From Opitutaceae bacterium (GTDB taxonomy: Bacteria; Verrucomicrobiota; Verrucomicrobiia; Opitutales; Opitutaceae), in contig JACFMR010000008.1 of NCBI GenBank assembly GCA_019455245.1, positions 61,668 through 125,667 of the forward strand: a stretch of 64,000 bases of DNA. Direction: 5' to 3'. The notes beneath the pieces are model-generated. The model did not search any database. It had not been told where the DNA came from and was given only the letters and a program-made list of their open reading frames with translations. Below, piece after piece: positions 26,215 to 34,872 of this stretch. The stretch's first letter is position 1; every line of letters starts with the position of its first letter. The translations under genes and the position numbers were made by a program.

Positions 26215-27236
26215 GGCAGAATCTCCAGGGGCTGGCCGTCACGCAGACCGGCGGGCGGGGCGGTGACAACGCGTTCGCCGGCATTCAGGCCGGAGAGAAT
26301 TTCGATGCGATCGCCGGACGCGGCGCCGGTTTTGACGAGCCGGAGACCGGCCAGATTGTCGGCGGTGATGATGAAAACGCGTTCCATCTGGCCGAAGCGG
26401 GTGACGGCGGTCGCGGGTACGGTGAGGCTGGCGGCGGCCTCGCCGGGCACCTGCACGCGGGCGAACTGGCCGGGGCGCACGGGCGTGCCGGCGGGCACGG
26501 CGAGGCGGACCGGCACGGTGCGCGCGCGGGGATCGGCGGCGGAGGAAATTTCCGTCACGGCGGCGGTGAACGGTGCGCCGGCGTCTGGCACTTCGACGGT
26601 CAGAGCCGTGCCTTTGGTCAGCCGGATGGCGAGGGAGGCGGGGATGTTGGTTTCAATTTCAAAGGCGTCGTGGCCCGTGAGTTCAAGCAAGGGCTGGCCG
26701 GGGGAGGCGAGGTCGCCGGTGTCCACGAACTTGCGGGCGATGGTGCCGGAAAACGGCGCGCGGATTTGCGTGTAGCCGAGCATGGTTTCGGCTTCGCGCA
26801 CGACGGCGGCGGTCTGGGCGTGGCGGTCTTCCAAGGTGCGCACCAAGTCGGTGGTGCTGGCCTCGCGGGCGAGCAGCGCGCGTTCGCGCTCGAGGTCGCG
26901 GGTCACCTGATTGAGCTGCGCCTTGGCCTGGGCCACGCGGGCCTCAATCTCGACGGCGGAGAGGCGCAGCAGCAAGTCACCGGCGGCGACGGCCTGGCCG
27001 AGATTGACCGGCACGGCCGCGACGGTGCCCATGAGCTTGGCCGAGAGCACGGCGCGTTGCACGGGGCGGACGGTGCCGGTGATCGTGGTGAACACGGGCG
27101 TTTGGGCGGTTTGCACCGCGGCGGCCTGAACTTGGGCGACCGGCAGACCGGCGGCCGGGGCGCTCGGGTCGTGACGCTTGCACCCGGCGAGGACCAGCAG
27201 GGCGGCGGGCAGAAGAAGCAGGCGGGAGGATTTCAT
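26211..27236 (-). CDS. RND periplasmic adaptor lipoprotein
   Basis: A 341-residue membrane fusion protein. The lipoprotein signal ends at LAGC (Cys18). Next come lipoyl half 1 ([31 protein letters not shown]), a short helical hairpin (about 90-140), lipoyl half 2 ([24 protein letters not shown]) and beta-barrel and membrane-proximal domains. It bridges the pump at 22942 and the TolC-type channel at 27250. The ATG at 27236 is taken because the signal peptide begins there. Gaps are 13 bp to the channel gene and a 4-bp overlap with the pump gene. Confidence 0.93.
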   Translation of the reverse strand: MKSSRLLLLPAALLVLAGCKRHDPSAPAAGLPVAQVQAAAVQTAQTPVFTTITGTVRPVQRAVLSAKLMGTVAAVPVNLGQAVAAGDLLLRLSAVEIEARVAQAKAQLNQVTRDLERERALLAREASTTDLVRTLEDRHAQTAAVVREAETMLGYTQIRAPFSGTIARKFVDTGDLASPGQPLLELTGHDAFEIETNIPASLAIRLTKGTALTVEVPDAGAPFTAAVTEISSAADPRARTVPVRLAVPAGTPVRPGQFARVQVPGEAAASLTVPATAVTRFGQMERVFIITADNLAGLRLVKTGAASGDRIEILSGLNAGERVVTAPPAGLRDGQPLEILP

Positions 27237-27249
27237 GGTGACGGGCAAT

Positions 27250-28569
27250 TCAGTTGAGGGGATTGAGGCCGAGCGCACGGCGCAGTTCGACCAAGGCGCT
27301 GCGTTCGTCGGCGGTGGCGATGGTGTGGCGGAGTTGGGCTTCGATCAGGCGGGTTTCGGTGCCGATGAGGTCGGCGGTGAGCACGGCGCCCTCGGCAAAG
27401 CGGGCCCGGGTGAGCGCGGCGCTTTCGGCGGCCTGTTCGACCGCGCGGGCGCTGACCGCAACCCGCTCCTGCGCGTTGGTGTGCTCATCGCGGGCCTGGC
27501 GCACCTCCAGTGCGATGCCGAGCCGGGCTTTGCGCTGCATGGCTTTGACCTGGTTCAACTCGGCGATGCTTTGCCGGACCTTGCCGGTGGTCACGCCGCC
27601 ATCGAACAGGTTGAGTTCAACCGCGAGACCGGCCATCCAGCTGTCGGCGTCGCGATCGGTCTGCCAGCCCTGGTCATATTGATAGGAGGCAAAGGCGTTG
27701 ACGGTGGGTTTGCGGCCGGCGCGCGCGTTGTCCACCATGGCCTCGGCGGCGCGCAGGCGGGCCTCCAGGCCGAGCAGTTCAGGGCGGGCGGAAAAATCGT
27801 CGTCAGCGGGCAGCGTCAGCCGGGCGAGGGCGGGGTCATTGTCGGCGAATCCGGTTTCGGTCGCCGGTGTTTCCAGGCCGAGCACAAAAAAGAACGCCTG
27901 TTCGGCGAGCCGGGCGGCGTGGCGCGCGGCAATCGCGGCCTCGCGCGTCTGGGCGAGCTGCACCTCCAGGCTCAGGAGGTCGGCTTTCAGCATCTGGCCG
28001 GCATCGTAGCGCGCCCGGGCCACGGCGACCGCGGCTTCGTAGGATTTGACGCCGGCGTTGACGGCGGCGGTGGCTTCGCGCGCTTTTTGGACATTGAGCA
28101 CCGCTTTCACGACCTCGGCCGCGAGTTGCTGGTGCACGGTCTGCAGGTCATGGCCGGCGGCCTGTTCGCCCGCCCGGGCGGCCGAGCGACGGGCCGTGGT
28201 CTGGCCGCCGCTGTAGAGGTTGTAGGCGACCAGACCGGTGGCGTTCAGGTTGTCGATGCGGCCGGGCCGGTTGAAATCGAGGGAGTAGTCGAAGGCGCGC
28301 TGGTTGAGAATGGAGCCGAAGGCCAGCAGCGGACTGTTGGTCCCGGTGTAGCCGCCCTTGAGGATGACCTGCGGCAACCGGGCGGCACGCGACTGCATGA
28401 CCATGGCCTGCGCGCCGGCCATGCGCTCACGGGCGAGCTCCGCATCCGGGCTTTGCTTGAGGGCGGTGGCCACGGCTTCGTCGATCGTCCAAACGGCGGC
28501 GACGGCCGGAGCCGCGGCCAGCAGGAGAACGGGCACGAGGGTGCCGAACAGCAGGCGGGATTTTGGCAT
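27250..28569 (-). CDS. TolC-family outer membrane channel
   Basis: A 439-residue outer membrane efflux protein with signal peptide ending around AAAPAVAA. The duplicated OEP (PF02321) layout is seen: WTIDEAVATALKQSPDAELARERM opens repeat 1, with long helices (VVKAVLNVQKAREATAAV); repeat 2 contains RPELLGLEARLRAAEAMVDNAR and the membrane-strand-like LAVELNLFDGGVTTGKV. It provides the exit duct for the adaptor-pump pair encoded next. The ATG at 28569 starts the signal peptide. Eight bp separate it from the DUF6132 gene upstream. Confidence 0.92.
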   Translation of the reverse strand: MPKSRLLFGTLVPVLLLAAAPAVAAVWTIDEAVATALKQSPDAELARERMAGAQAMVMQSRAARLPQVILKGGYTGTNSPLLAFGSILNQRAFDYSLDFNRPGRIDNLNATGLVAYNLYSGGQTTARRSAARAGEQAAGHDLQTVHQQLAAEVVKAVLNVQKAREATAAVNAGVKSYEAAVAVARARYDAGQMLKADLLSLEVQLAQTREAAIAARHAARLAEQAFFFVLGLETPATETGFADNDPALARLTLPADDDFSARPELLGLEARLRAAEAMVDNARAGRKPTVNAFASYQYDQGWQTDRDADSWMAGLAVELNLFDGGVTTGKVRQSIAELNQVKAMQRKARLGIALEVRQARDEHTNAQERVAVSARAVEQAAESAALTRARFAEGAVLTADLIGTETRLIEAQLRHTIATADERSALVELRRALGLNPLN

Positions 28570-28577
28570 GGGGTGGG

Positions 28578-28760
28578 TCAGCTGGATTTGTTGCCCAAGG
28601 CGATGATGAGGCCGAGGAAACCGCCGTAGAGCGCGCCGCGCCACCAGGTGGCGGTCAGCGGGCAGGTGCCGTCGGTGCACGAACCGTAATAGCCGAGCGC
28701 GGCGCCGGCGGCGGCCCCGATCAGGACGGGCAGGATGTGGCGCAGGAAGACGGTGCTCAT
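28578..28760 (-). CDS. DUF6132-type small membrane protein
   Basis: A 60-residue protein with two hydrophobic segments: HILPVLIGAAAGAALGYYG and GALYGGFLGLIIALG. Between them is the cysteine-bearing loop SCTDGTCPLT, the signature of this family. The Cys pair could bind metal or react with sulfur species; function unknown. It is second in the operon, seven bp after the DUF2892 gene. The ATG at 28760 is used; a longer frame reaches into that neighbour. Confidence 0.82.
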   Translation of the reverse strand: MSTVFLRHILPVLIGAAAGAALGYYGSCTDGTCPLTATWWRGALYGGFLGLIIALGNKSS

Positions 28761-28767
28761 GGTCGGA

Positions 28768-28998
28768 TCAACCCCGGGGGCGACGGCCGCCCCAATGGAT
28801 GATGCCGGCATCGTCGAGCCAGCCAAGCTTTCTCAACACCAGCGAAGGCGGGCAAAAGCCGGTGAAGGCCGACTGGATGAGGTTGAGGCCGACGAAGGCG
28901 GTGAGCAGCAGCCACCACTGGCTGACCCAGAGGGTGAGCGCGAGGCTCAGCAACACGACACTGCCGGCGAGGACACGGATGAACGATTCGATACGCAT
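28768..28998 (-). CDS. DUF2892-family membrane protein (YgaP C-terminal-like)
   Basis: A 76-residue protein with two adjacent membrane segments (VLAGSVVLLSLALTLWV and WWLLLTAFVGLNLIQSAFTGF) and the family motif FTGFCPPSLVLRKLGW. The same domain forms the membrane part of YgaP, a rhodanese in the inner membrane. Here it is encoded apart from the rhodanese but in the same operon. It is the promoter-proximal gene, starting 16 bp from the inverted repeat shared with the divergent ArsR gene. Confidence 0.87.
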   Translation of the reverse strand: MRIESFIRVLAGSVVLLSLALTLWVSQWWLLLTAFVGLNLIQSAFTGFCPPSLVLRKLGWLDDAGIIHWGGRRPRG

Positions 28999-29013
28999 GG
29001 GAATTTGGCTTGT

Positions 29014-29035
29014 TATATGAGCATAAATGCATATA
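29014..29035. promoter_or_regulatory. Inverted repeat in divergent promoter region (probable ArsR operator)
   Basis: TATATG and CATATA arms are separated by 10 bp. This AT-rich dyad matches the operator style of ArsR-family repressors. It overlaps the spacer and minus-10 of a plus-strand promoter (TTGTTA at 29010-29015, 16-bp spacer, TATAGT at 29032-29037) and lies 16 bp before the minus-strand operon's first start codon, so one site could repress both directions. Confidence 0.65.
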
Positions 29036-29044
29036 GTTGAAATC

Positions 29045-29407
29045 ATGTCAACCGTCTGTTTGCTGAAATCCATGGCCAAGAAGACACCGCGTCCCCTGGG
29101 TGAGGAAGCCCTGCAACTGATCGCCCGGCGCTTCGCCGTGCTGGCGGAGCCGATGCGGTTGCGCCTGCTGCACACGCTGTTTCCGGGCGAGAAGAACGTC
29201 AGCGAGCTGGTCGAGGCCACGGGCGGCACGCAGGCGAACATTTCCCGGCACCTGCAGACGCTGACCGAGGCGCACATCCTCAAGCGGCGCAAGGAGGGGT
29301 TGCAGGTGTTCTATTCGATCGCGGACCCGTCGATCTTCGTGTTGTGCGAGCTGGTCTGCGGCAGCCTGGAGAAGCAGTTGGAGAAGCAGGCCGGGATTTT
29401 CCGCTGA
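29045..29407 (+). CDS. ArsR-family transcriptional regulator with three cysteines
   Basis: A 120-residue winged-helix repressor. The ArsR core is visible: FAVLAEPMRLRLLHTLF, VSELVEATGGTQANISRHLQTLTEAHILKRRKEG (recognition helix) and QVFYSIADPSIFVLCELVC. Cysteines occur near the N-terminus (Cys5) and in the last helix (Cys101, Cys105); there is none in the recognition-helix metal site. This resembles thiol-based persulfide sensors such as SqrR/BigR more than arsenite sensors. Three ATGs are possible (29027, 29045, 29072); 29027 falls inside the operator, so 29045 is preferred and would be almost leaderless. Divergent from the DUF2892-RND-rhodanese operon it probably controls. Confidence 0.83.
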   Translation: MSTVCLLKSMAKKTPRPLGEEALQLIARRFAVLAEPMRLRLLHTLFPGEKNVSELVEATGGTQANISRHLQTLTEAHILKRRKEGLQVFYSIADPSIFVLCELVCGSLEKQLEKQAGIFR

Positions 29408-29437
29408 GCAGAAAGGCTCCCGGGCCGGGGCGTCAGG

Positions 29438-30043
29438 TCAGCGGGTCAGCTCGTAAAGCGCGTAACCGGCGAAGAGGTTGGGCAGGAAGTGGCAGGGCGT
29501 TTTCCAATCGCCGAGCAGGTGCGCGCGGCGGTTGATGCGGATGCCCTTGCTGGCGCAGAAGTGCTCGAAATCGGCGACGGTCAGCGGATTGGTGGGGCGG
29601 CTTTCGAACCACTCGGTGGTGTAAACGGCGTTGCGGGGCTTGCGGCCGCGCAACAGCGCGTCGACCCGGTTTTTCCAGAAGCCGTGGTTGACGAAGCCGA
29701 CGGTGACGGCGTGGCCGACGCGCAGGGCTTCGAGAATCACCGCGGCGGGGTCGTCGAGTTCCTGCACGGTGCGCGAGCAGATGACGCGGTCGAAATGTCC
29801 GTCGGGAAACTCGCGCATGAAGCCGTGCATGTCGCCCTGATAGGCGGTGACGCCGCGTTGCACGCAGGCGCTGATGCGGCGGAAGTCCAGGTCCACGCCG
29901 ATGCCGCGGACCTGCTTATTCTGGGCGAGGTAGGTGAGCAGGGCGCCGCGGCCGCAGCCGAGGTCGAGCACGCCAGTGTCGGGCTCGACCCATTCGCCGA
30001 TGATCTGCATGTCCACGGTGCGCTTTTCGGTGGTGCGGTTCAT
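29438..30043 (-). CDS. metW: Methionine biosynthesis protein MetW
   Basis: A 201-residue class I methyltransferase-fold protein. The SAM-type loop is VLDLGCGRGALLTYLAQ, followed by VRGIGVDLD and YQGDMHGFMREFPDGHFDRVICSRTVQELDDP, all typical of MetW. It is thought to act with MetX in homoserine acetylation, though its biochemical role is not fully settled. The ATG at 30043 follows the metX stop by one base, so the two are co-translated. The 30-bp gap to the convergent ArsR gene holds no clear terminator. Confidence 0.92.
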   Translation of the reverse strand: MNRTTEKRTVDMQIIGEWVEPDTGVLDLGCGRGALLTYLAQNKQVRGIGVDLDFRRISACVQRGVTAYQGDMHGFMREFPDGHFDRVICSRTVQELDDPAAVILEALRVGHAVTVGFVNHGFWKNRVDALLRGRKPRNAVYTTEWFESRPTNPLTVADFEHFCASKGIRINRRAHLLGDWKTPCHFLPNLFAGYALYELTR

Positions 30044-30044
30044 G

Positions 30045-31241
30045 TCAGATGCTGAAGTCCACGACGGGCTCGTGTTCGCGCTCGAGGAAGCCGCGGACGA
30101 GGGCGTAGAGTTCTTCGGATTCGAGGAGGAAGGAATCGTGGCCGAGGTCGGTGGAGAGCTCGGCGTAGCTGGCGCGCTTGCCGGCGCGCAGGAGCGAGAG
30201 GGCGATGGTGCGGTTTTGATCGGGCGGGAAAAGCCAGTCGCTGGTGAAACCCACGACCAACGTCTCGGCCTGCACCGGGGCGAAGGCGGTCTCCAGCGAG
30301 CCGTAGGCCTGGGCGAGGTCGAACTGGTCGAGGGCGCGGGTGATGTAGAGGTAGGAGTTGGCGTCGAAGCGGTTGATGAAGCTCTGGCCTTGGTGGCGCA
30401 GGTAGCTCTCGACCTCGAACTGGATGTCGAAGGTGTAGGCGTCGCCGTTGGCGGCGTCGGCCTTGCGGCGCCGGCCGAATTTACGGTCCATCGACGCATC
30501 GGAGAGGTAGGTGATGTGGGCCATCATGCGCGCGATGGCCAGGCCGACGCGCGGACCGCCGTCGCGGGGATAATCGCCGCGGTTCCACGCGGGATCCTGC
30601 ATGATGGCCTGGCGGCCGACTTCGTTGAAGGCGATGGCCTGGGCGCCTTCGCGGGCGGTGGTCGCCATGGCGAGCATGCGGCGCACGAACGAGGGATAGA
30701 GGATGCCCCACTGCAGCACCTGCATGCCGCCCATCGAGCCGCCGATCACGGTGTGCAGGGTCTGCACGCCGAGGTGGTCGAGCAGCATTTTCTGCGCGCG
30801 CACCATGTCGTGGATGGTGACGAAGGGGAAATCGATGCCGTAGGGCCGGCCGGTGGCGGGATTGATGGAGGAGGGGCCGGTCGAGCCGACGCAGCCGCCG
30901 AGGCAGTTGGAGCAGATGACGTAGAAGCGGTCGGTGTCGACGGCCTTGCCGGGGCCGATGAGGTTGTCCCACCAGCCGGGTTTGCGGTCGTCGGGGTGGT
31001 GGCGGCCGGCGCAGTGGTGGTCGCCGCTCAGGGCGTGGCAGATGAGGATGGCGTTGTCGCCGTTGGCGTTGAGCCGGCCGTAGGTCTCGTAGCGCAGGGT
31101 GAAGCCGGGCAGCACCTGGCCGCTCTTGAAGGTGAACGGTTGGTCGCAGACAAAATCGCGCGGGGTGACGATGCCCACGCTGCCGGCGGCGGCGGGGCCG
31201 CGGCTGCCGGCGGTCTCTTGCACATCAGTCATTTTGCTCAT
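30045..31241 (-). CDS. metX: Homoserine O-acyltransferase MetX
   Basis: A 398-residue alpha/beta-hydrolase that acylates homoserine, first committed step of methionine synthesis. Catalytic residues: Ser in VIGGSMGGMQVLQ, Asp in SDWLFPPDQ, His in LGHDSFLLE. HALSGDHHCAGRH and CSNCLGGCVGSTGPSS are family segments. Whether acetyl- or succinyl-CoA is used cannot be read with certainty; pairing with metW and a CGS-like enzyme at 57.8 kb fits the acetyl route. The start MSKMTDVQ at 31241 is followed by a Gly/Ala-rich linker; the ATG at 31232 is an alternative. Confidence 0.95.
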   Translation of the reverse strand: MSKMTDVQETAGSRGPAAAGSVGIVTPRDFVCDQPFTFKSGQVLPGFTLRYETYGRLNANGDNAILICHALSGDHHCAGRHHPDDRKPGWWDNLIGPGKAVDTDRFYVICSNCLGGCVGSTGPSSINPATGRPYGIDFPFVTIHDMVRAQKMLLDHLGVQTLHTVIGGSMGGMQVLQWGILYPSFVRRMLAMATTAREGAQAIAFNEVGRQAIMQDPAWNRGDYPRDGGPRVGLAIARMMAHITYLSDASMDRKFGRRRKADAANGDAYTFDIQFEVESYLRHQGQSFINRFDANSYLYITRALDQFDLAQAYGSLETAFAPVQAETLVVGFTSDWLFPPDQNRTIALSLLRAGKRASYAELSTDLGHDSFLLESEELYALVRGFLEREHEPVVDFSI

Positions 31242-31319
31242 GTAACCGCGCTGCCGTCGTCAGCGCAAGTCGCACGCGGGTCATACAACTGCGCAGATCT
31301 TGGCGTGACGCGCGGCCGC

Positions 31320-32072
31320 TCACCCGTTGGCGGCGGCGCTGACCTCGTCGGACATCTCCTCGTTGGAGAACACGGCCTGCACGTCCTCGAGTTCCTCCAG
31401 CAGGTCGTGGAGTTTCACCACGGACCCGGCCAATGCGACGTCGGTGACCGGTACGGTGTTGTTCGGGATGTAACTGATTTCCGCGCTCTCGGTCTTGATG
31501 CCGGCGCGTTCGAGCGCCTGCACGACCTTGTCGAACTGCTGCACTTCGCAGCGCACCTCGAAACCGTCTTCACTGGAGATGACATCCTCGGCGCCGGCCT
31601 CAAGGGCGACTTCCATGAGCCTGTCTTCGTCGCACTGGGCCCGGGTGACGAGGAACTGGCCGGCGTGGAGAAACTGGAAGGCGACGGCACCGGACTGGGC
31701 GAGGTTGCCGCCGTGTTTGGCGAAAACGGAGCGCACTTCCTGCGCGGCGCGCTGCTTGTTGTCGGTGGTGACCTTGACGATGAAGGCCACGCCGGCGGGA
31801 CCGTAGCCCTCGTAGGTGATTTCCTCGAACACAACGCCGGGCAGTTCGCCGGTGCCCTTCTTGATGGCGCGGTCGATGTTGTCGGCGGGCATGTTGGCCT
31901 CGCGGGCCTTGAGCAGGAGGGTGCGAAGACGGGCGTTGCCCTCGGGATCACCGCCGCCGGCCTTGGCGGCGAGGGTGATGTCGCGCGAGAGGCGGGAGAA
32001 GACCTTGCCCTTGCGCGCGTCGGTGACGGCTTTGATGCGTTTTACCTTGGACCACTTGTTATGGCCGGCCAT
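31320..32072 (-). CDS. yebC: YebC/PmpR-family protein
   Basis: A 250-residue member of the YebC/PmpR (DUF28) family. The start MAGHNKWSKVKRIKAVTDARKGKVFSRLSRDI is diagnostic; NARLRTLLLKAREANMPADNIDRAIKKGTGE and YEGYGPAGVAFIV follow. Family members act as DNA-binding regulators or, as shown for some, as translation factors relieving ribosome stalls. It lies 12 bp after yidC and 78 bp before metX on the same strand, linking insertase and methionine genes in one directional run. Confidence 0.95.
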   Translation of the reverse strand: MAGHNKWSKVKRIKAVTDARKGKVFSRLSRDITLAAKAGGGDPEGNARLRTLLLKAREANMPADNIDRAIKKGTGELPGVVFEEITYEGYGPAGVAFIVKVTTDNKQRAAQEVRSVFAKHGGNLAQSGAVAFQFLHAGQFLVTRAQCDEDRLMEVALEAGAEDVISSEDGFEVRCEVQQFDKVVQALERAGIKTESAEISYIPNNTVPVTDVALAGSVVKLHDLLEELEDVQAVFSNEEMSDEVSAAANG

Positions 32073-32084
32073 GGGACTGCGGGG

Positions 32085-33929
32085 TTAACGTTTTTTGCGG
32101 GGGGTGACGTTTTTCACCGGGCGGCCGGATTTGGTTTCGGGCGCGGCGGCGGGCGCGGGCTCGACGGGATCCTTCATGCGGTTGATGACGAGCTGCTGGC
32201 CGATGGTGAAGATGCCGTTGACGGCGGAGTAGAGCGCGAGGGCGCACGAGAAGTTGTAGCAGAACAGCGTGAAGATCCACGGCATGAGCTTGAAGATCTT
32301 GGCCTGGGCGTTGTCGGCCGAGGGCATCGGCGTCAGGCGCATCTGGATGATCATGGTGGCGCCCATGAGCAGCGGCATGATGTTGAGCGGCAGGCCGAAG
32401 ATGCGGGCGACGGTGTCGGGCGAGGCGAGGTCGCTGGCCCAGAGGAAGGACTCGAAACGCAGCTCGGCGGCGCTGCGCAGCATCACGAAAAAGCCGAAGA
32501 AGAACGGGATGGTGACGAGGATGGGGATGCAGCCGCCCATGGGGTTGACGCGGTGCCGCTTGAACAGCTCCATCGTGGCCTGCTGCATCTTCTGGGGGTT
32601 GTCCTTGAACTTCTCCCGCAGCGCCTGCATCTCGGGCTGGATTTTCTGCATGCGCTTGGCCGAGCGGGAGGCCGCGAGGGTCAGGGGCAGGAAAACGATC
32701 TTCAGGATGAGCGTGGTGATGACGATGGCCCAGCCCCAGGCCCAGGCGGGTGAGAGGCTGTACATCCAGCCGTGCACCCAGGTCATCAGCGTGAGCAGGA
32801 TCTGACTGAAGAAGCGGAAGAAACCGAAGTTCATGACCTTGTCCTGGTCGGCCTTGAAGATGTCGCCGTTGGCGAGCCGGCGGTATTCCTTCGGCCCGAC
32901 ATACAGGTCCATGCCCAGCCGGACCTCGCCGTGCGGCGGCAGGGGCTGGACGTCGAAGACGGTCTCGGTGCTCAGGCCGGAGGCCGGACGGTTGGGCGCG
33001 TCGGCGAAGGCCGGCAGGGGCACGCGGCGGGTGATGAGGGTGGTGCCGGGCGTGTCGGGCGTGAGGATGGTGGTGAAAAACTGGTTGCTCACCGAGGCCC
33101 AGGTGATGTTGGCCGGGGTCGTGATCGAGGGCAGGGGTTCGCGCGAACCCATGCCGATGAAGCTCAGGAAACCGCCGCCCTGCAGCTTGGTGTGTTCGAT
33201 GAAGTGCTGGTCCTTGCCGTCGGAGTAGCCGCTGGTGACCTGCTGGCCGTAGACGGTGCTGCTGATCGGCGCGGCGGTGCCGAGGCTCAGGGCGAAGCGC
33301 GGCAGCGGCAGGGTCTGGTCGGTGAGATTGCGGAACGTGGTTTCGTGGCGCAGCTGGTAGGGATCGGTGCCGGGTTCGGAACCGTCGGGCAGGAAATAAC
33401 GGCGGGTGACCTCGAGACGGTTTTCGTAAACGGCGCGGTAGACGATTTCCTTCGCGGAACGCGACACGACCTCGAAGGCCGTCTGTTCGTCCAAGCCGGG
33501 CAGGCCGACGAAGGCGAGCACCGGATTGATGCGCGGGCGGTTCAGGGTGACACGTTGCTCGGCAGGCTTGCCGTCGACGTCGAGCGTCTCGGCGAATTTC
33601 CGCAGCGCGACCTCACTGATGCCACCGCCATGGTTGGTGAGACGCAGCTCGACGAAGCTGTTGACGAGATGATCGACGGTGCCCTCGGCCTTGTCTGTGA
33701 CCAGGGCGGTGATTTCCGGCGTGGTCGGGCGCGCGGCGGTATCGGCATAGGCCGGCATGGCGGCGGGGGCCGGGGTCACGTTGCCGTCACCGGTTGCCAC
33801 CGGGGCGGCCGGGGGCTGAACCGCCGGGGGCGGCGGCGTATGCTGCGACGCGTTTTTCGCGCTGAAATACATGCTCGCCAACGCGGCCAGCAGGAGGACG
33901 ACACCGATGGTCAGATTCTTCTTATCCAT
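32085..33929 (-). CDS. yidC: Membrane protein insertase YidC
   Basis: A 614-residue insertase that places proteins in the inner membrane with or without SecYEG. It has the Gram-negative layout: an N-terminal helix ([20 protein letters not shown]), a Pro/Ala-rich linker, a large periplasmic beta domain (about 85-365) and the conserved C-terminal core of five helices including [22 protein letters not shown] and [23 protein letters not shown], ending in a basic tail PRKKR. Its start overlaps the yidD stop by eight bases; yidD encodes its helper. Confidence 0.96.
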   Translation of the reverse strand: MDKKNLTIGVVLLLAALASMYFSAKNASQHTPPPPAVQPPAAPVATGDGNVTPAPAAMPAYADTAARPTTPEITALVTDKAEGTVDHLVNSFVELRLTNHGGGISEVALRKFAETLDVDGKPAEQRVTLNRPRINPVLAFVGLPGLDEQTAFEVVSRSAKEIVYRAVYENRLEVTRRYFLPDGSEPGTDPYQLRHETTFRNLTDQTLPLPRFALSLGTAAPISSTVYGQQVTSGYSDGKDQHFIEHTKLQGGGFLSFIGMGSREPLPSITTPANITWASVSNQFFTTILTPDTPGTTLITRRVPLPAFADAPNRPASGLSTETVFDVQPLPPHGEVRLGMDLYVGPKEYRRLANGDIFKADQDKVMNFGFFRFFSQILLTLMTWVHGWMYSLSPAWAWGWAIVITTLILKIVFLPLTLAASRSAKRMQKIQPEMQALREKFKDNPQKMQQATMELFKRHRVNPMGGCIPILVTIPFFFGFFVMLRSAAELRFESFLWASDLASPDTVARIFGLPLNIMPLLMGATMIIQMRLTPMPSADNAQAKIFKLMPWIFTLFCYNFSCALALYSAVNGIFTIGQQLVINRMKDPVEPAPAAAPETKSGRPVKNVTPRKKR

Positions 33930-34263
33930 GAAAAAGGGAGGGAGAGGTGGTCGGGGCGGCGGACACGCGGGAACAAACCGGCCGCCGGGCCGGGGGCACG
34001 GGATCGAGGCCGCCGGGATGCAGCGGCGTGCATTTGGCGAGACGCCTGAGCGTCAACCAGCCGCCGGCCAGGGCACCGTGCATGCGCAGGGCCTCGGCGG
34101 CGTAGTGCGAGCAGGTCGGGTGAAAGCGGCAGCCACAGGCCGGGCCGAAAACCGCGGGGAGCACGGGTGACACGGTGCGTTGGTAAAGCCAGACAAGCCC
34201 CAGCAGCAACCGGGCGGGCAGACGCACCAGGCGCGTGACGGGCGTGGCAACGGACTCAGGCAT
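33922..34263 (-). CDS. yidD: Membrane protein insertion efficiency factor YidD
   Basis: A 113-residue YidD (DUF37) protein. The core [41 protein letters not shown] is highly characteristic, with its conserved cysteines; an amphipathic N-terminus binds the membrane. The C-terminal [13 protein letters not shown] is also typical. It assists YidC-dependent insertion. Both ends overlap neighbours by eight bases (rnpA upstream, yidC downstream), the classic compact order. Confidence 0.94.
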   Translation of the reverse strand: MPESVATPVTRLVRLPARLLLGLVWLYQRTVSPVLPAVFGPACGCRFHPTCSHYAAEALRMHGALAGGWLTLRRLAKCTPLHPGGLDPVPPARRPVCSRVSAAPTTSPSLFHG

Positions 34264-34612
34264 GGGAAACGGGGGAGAGCTTGCGGCAGGCCAAAATAAA
34301 TTCCTGCTCCAAGACAGTGAAAGGCCGGCGGTTGATGGCGCCGCGGGCCGAAAGGATCAGGTCGCCGGCGGGCGGCAACAGGGCTTGGTGGCGGCGGAAG
34401 ACCTCACGCAGGCGGCGTTTGGCACGGTTCCGCAGGACCGCATGCCCAACCGCGACGGTGGAGGCAACCACCCCGAGCCGCCGCAATTCGGGCGTGTCGG
34501 GCCGGGGCAGCCACCAGAGCGTGAAAAGCTCGCCGGGCAGACGGCGGCCTTCCTCGCGCACCCGGCGAAATTCGCCCGGGCGCCGCAGGTGCTGCTCAGG
34601 GCGAAATCGCAT
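34256..34612 (-). CDS. rnpA: Ribonuclease P protein component
   Basis: A 118-residue basic protein that supports the RNase P RNA in trimming tRNA 5' ends. The RNR signature is [22 protein letters not shown] near residues 55-75; [22 protein letters not shown] opens the protein. It lies 32 bp after rpmH, in the near-universal rpmH-rnpA-yidD-yidC order. The RNase P RNA gene is not in this window. Confidence 0.95.
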   Translation of the reverse strand: MRFRPEQHLRRPGEFRRVREEGRRLPGELFTLWWLPRPDTPELRRLGVVASTVAVGHAVLRNRAKRRLREVFRRHQALLPPAGDLILSARGAINRRPFTVLEQEFILACRKLSPVSHA

Positions 34613-34644
34613 GGCCGGAACGCCGGGCGGACAGAAATTGCGAC

Positions 34645-34782
34645 TCAGACGACGGTCAGGCGCTTGCGGCCCTTGGCCCGGCGGGCGGCGAGGACCTTGC
34701 GGCCGCTCTTGGTGGCCTTGCGGGCGCGGAAACCGATCTGGCGGGCGCGCTTTTTGCGGTGTGGACGAAAGGTAGGTTGCAT
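34645..34782 (-). CDS. rpmH: 50S ribosomal protein L34
   Basis: A 45-residue, very basic ribosomal protein: [18 protein letters not shown] at the start, [18 protein letters not shown] in the middle and RKRLTVV at the end, matching L34 throughout. It heads the rpmH-rnpA-yidD-yidC-yebC-metX-metW run. Upstream on the minus strand a consensus-like minus-35 TTGACA (34837-34832) precedes a CCCCGCGGGG palindrome; no good minus-10 could be assigned at 17 bp, so the promoter is tentative. Confidence 0.96.
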   Translation of the reverse strand: MQPTFRPHRKKRARQIGFRARKATKSGRKVLAARRAKGRKRLTVV

Positions 34783-34872
34783 GGCTTTTGACTGGTTAAG
34801 AGTTGACGGAAGTGCCCGACCCCGCGGGGTGTGTCAAGGGCGGGTTTCCGGCAGGCCGTCCGGGCCGCCGGT

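Noticed and set aside
23176..26775. Open frame of 1199 codons on the plus strand
   Set aside because: Antisense to the second RND pump and its adaptor; compositionally biased, no family features.
29934..32753. Open frame of 939 codons on the plus strand
   Set aside because: Antisense to metX, yebC and yidC, all of which are well supported.
34645..34872. Replication origin near rpmH
   Set aside because: The rpmH-rnpA order is often close to oriC, but there is no dnaA, no DnaA-box cluster and no AT-rich unwinding region here.
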